The notes under the pieces are model-generated. The model did not search any database. It saw only the letters and a program-made list of their open reading frames with translations, and was not told where the DNA came from. From Mycolicibacterium sp. (GTDB lineage Bacteria > Actinomycetota > Actinomycetes > Mycobacteriales > Mycobacteriaceae), in NCBI RefSeq assembly GCF_016462945.1, contig NZ_JAEMSG010000003.1, forward strand, positions 1-64,000: a stretch of DNA of 64,000 nt, in the 5' to 3' direction. This document shows positions 62,254 to 64,000 of the stretch, piece by piece. The first letter of the stretch is position 1. Each line of letters starts with the position of its first letter. A program made the position numbers and the translations under genes.

Positions 62254-62951
62254 CAGTGATACGACCTGCGCTCGTCGGGCGGTGGGATCTGCGCGCCGTG
62301 ATACTCCACCGGCACCCCGCCCAGGGGGTAGTCCTTGCGCTGCGGATGGCCCACCCAGTCGTCGGGCATCTCGATGCGGGTCAGTCCTGGGTGTCCGTCG
62401 AAAAGGATGCCGAAGAAGTCATAGGTCTCGCGCTCGTGCCAATCGCAGGTGGGATACACCGAAAACAGCGACGGGATATGGGAATCGGCATCCGGGCAGG
62501 TGACTTCCAACTGCACCCTGCGGTTGTGCGTGATCGACATCAGCGGATAAAACGCGTGCAGCTCCCGGCCGACGTCATCGGGGTAGTGCACACCCGATAC
62601 GCCGCAACACAATTCAAAACGCAGCCGCTCGTCGTCGCGCAGCGCGGCGGCGACGGCGAGCAGGTGCTCACGGGTGATCTCCAGGGTCAGCTGCTCGCGG
62701 AACACCACCACCCGTTCGACGGCAGCCTCGAACGGGTCCGCCCCCAGCACCTCGGCCAGCAGGTCGACCACCTCGTCGAAATATCCGCCGTAGGGGCGCG
62801 GCGTGCTGCCCGGCAGTGTGATCGGGCGCACCAGTCGGCCGTAGCCCGAGGTGTCTCCGCTGCCGCTGATCCCGAACATGCCGCGGCGCACGCCGATTAC
62901 TTCGTCGTCATCGACAGGCCCGGTCACGTCGTGATCGACCGGCCCCGTCAC
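62253..62951 (-). CDS. nuoC: NADH-quinone oxidoreductase subunit C
   Basis: [25 protein letters not shown] start overlapping nuoB stop. Confidence 0.93.
   Translation of the reverse strand: MTGPVDHDVTGPVDDDEVIGVRRGMFGISGSGDTSGYGRLVRPITLPGSTPRPYGGYFDEVVDLLAEVLGADPFEAAVERVVVFREQLTLEITREHLLAVAAALRDDERLRFELCCGVSGVHYPDDVGRELHAFYPLMSITHNRRVQLEVTCPDADSHIPSLFSVYPTCDWHERETYDFFGILFDGHPGLTRIEMPDDWVGHPQRKDYPLGGVPVEYHGAQIPPPDERRSYH
62904..62951 (-). repeat. Imperfect 24-bp tandem repeat at the nuoC N-terminus ([16 protein letters not shown])
   Basis: GTGACGGGGCCGGTCGATCACGAC then GTGACCGGGCCTGTCGATGACGAC. Confidence 0.9.
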
Positions 62952-63502
62952 CGCAGCAGGCCTTTGAGTTCGATCGTCGTTGGCACGGACAGCGCAGCCT
63001 TCTCGGCGGCCGCAACCGCCTCGGCGCGGTGCACGCCCAACGGCATCTCGGCGATCTTGGCGTGCAACGCCAGGATGGCATTCAGCAGCATCTCCGGCCG
63101 CGGTGGGCAACCGGGCAGATAGATGTCGACCGGAACGATGTGATCCACTCCCTGCACCACCGCGTAGTTGTTGAACATGCCGCCACTGGAGGCGCACACC
63201 CCCATGGCGAGCACCCATTTGGGTTCGGCCATCTGGTCGTAGACCTGGCGCAGCACCGGGGCCATCTTCTGGCTGACCCGACCTGCCACGATCATGAGGT
63301 CGGCCTGGCGCGGGGTGGCGGAGAACCGCTCCATGCCGAAGCGGGCGATGTCGAACCGCGGCCCCGCGGTGGCCATCATTTCGATTGCGCAGCAGGCCAA
63401 TCCGAACGTTGCGGGCCACAACGATCCCTTGCGGACGTACCCGGCGACTTTCTCCAGCGTGGACAGCAGGATGCCGCCCGGTAACGATTCCTCTAATCCC
63501 AT
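62948..63502 (-). CDS. nuoB: NADH-quinone oxidoreductase subunit B
   Basis: [47 protein letters not shown]-like [17 protein letters not shown] at 63502. Confidence 0.97.
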   Translation of the reverse strand: MGLEESLPGGILLSTLEKVAGYVRKGSLWPATFGLACCAIEMMATAGPRFDIARFGMERFSATPRQADLMIVAGRVSQKMAPVLRQVYDQMAEPKWVLAMGVCASSGGMFNNYAVVQGVDHIVPVDIYLPGCPPRPEMLLNAILALHAKIAEMPLGVHRAEAVAAAEKAALSVPTTIELKGLLR

Positions 63503-63852
63503 TCGAGACCACCTCTGCGCCACACGTAGGCATACGCGACGAACACCGTCGCCATGAAGATCGCCATCTCGACGAGGGCAAAAGTGCCCAACCGTTCGAA
63601 CGACACCGCCCACGGGTAGAGGAACACGATCTCGATATCGAAGATGATGAACAGCATCGCGGTCAGGTAGTACTTGATGGGGAAGCGCTGGCCGACCTGG
63701 TCGGCTGCCGTCGGCTCCATGCCGCACTCGTAGGCGTCCAGTTTGGCCCGGTTGTACCGGCGGGGTCCGATCACCACCGCGGTGCCTACTGAGAACACCG
63801 CGAATGCTGCTGCGAGGGCCCCCAGCACCAGGATCGGTGTGTAGAGGTTCAT
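63493..63852 (-). CDS. nuoA: NADH-quinone oxidoreductase subunit A
   Basis: [43 protein letters not shown]. Confidence 0.97.
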   Translation of the reverse strand: MNLYTPILVLGALAAAFAVFSVGTAVVIGPRRYNRAKLDAYECGMEPTAADQVGQRFPIKYYLTAMLFIIFDIEIVFLYPWAVSFERLGTFALVEMAIFMATVFVAYAYVWRRGGLEWD

Positions 63853-63879
63853 GGCGCTGTTCTACTCCTCATTCCGGCG

Positions 63880-63895
63880 TCTGATGTCAGACGAG
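63880..63895. promoter_or_regulatory. Inverted repeat CGTCTGA-TG-TCAGACG upstream of nuoA
   Basis: 7-bp perfect arms, ends 28 bp before the nuoA ATG. Confidence 0.55.
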
Positions 63896-63913
63896 TCACA
63901 GCCTAGCGGGGGG

Positions 63914-64000
63914 CTAATTCACTGGCGCGCGGAGCAGGCCGACCACCGCCTCGCCCAGCCGGATCGGGTCGATTGGGTGCGGTACCGCCGCCTCCGCCTG
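63914..64000 (-). CDS. C-terminal fragment of an upstream CDS, cut by the window edge
   Basis: Open frame ...QAEAAVPHPIDPIRLGEAVVGLLRAPVN*; product unknown. Confidence 0.45.
   Translation of the reverse strand, partial: QAEAAVPHPIDPIRLGEAVVGLLRAPVN

Overview
The window is ordinary-GC-rich mycobacterial-type chromosome (Mycolicibacterium-like, judging from protein families and codon usage). I read about 58 credible CDSs and no tRNA, rRNA, CRISPR array, prophage or transposase. Main blocks: (1) 0-25 kb, mixed metabolism: a secreted multidomain PI-PLC-like protein, an acyl-CoA dehydrogenase-like enzyme, SDR, an HTH gene with MazEF and a PhyH dioxygenase, WS/DGAT, rubrerythrin-VIT1, VWA protein, ADP-ribosylglycohydrolase, udgA, DUF2237, mgtA, two adjacent envelope lipoproteins (ParB-like and HAD-like), and P450/ferredoxin/TetR. 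(2) 25.7-33.4 kb, a formamide/formate island: FmdB-like, formamidase, AmiS/UreI channel and a complete Mo-type NAD-linked formate dehydrogenase fdsGBAD. (3) 34-37 kb, an MFS transporter / small ORF / APH(6)-type kinase operon in which the kinase has a 15-bp tandem repeat inside its catalytic loop. (4) 38-40 kb, a nitrile hydratase / thiocyanate hydrolase-like cluster. (5) 48.5-63.9 kb, the full nuoA-N operon on the minus strand. The best unexplained structures are a chain of ATGA-overlapping micro-ORFs bridging nuoD and nuoE and containing a perfect 29-bp duplication; the catalytic-loop repeat in the kinase; a palindrome abutting the mazE start codon and another just upstream of nuoA; a 15-bp repeat holding both stop codons of two convergent genes; and the formamidase / formate dehydrogenase / nitrile hydratase-like neighbourhood. 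All homology calls come from motif recognition by eye; no searches were run.
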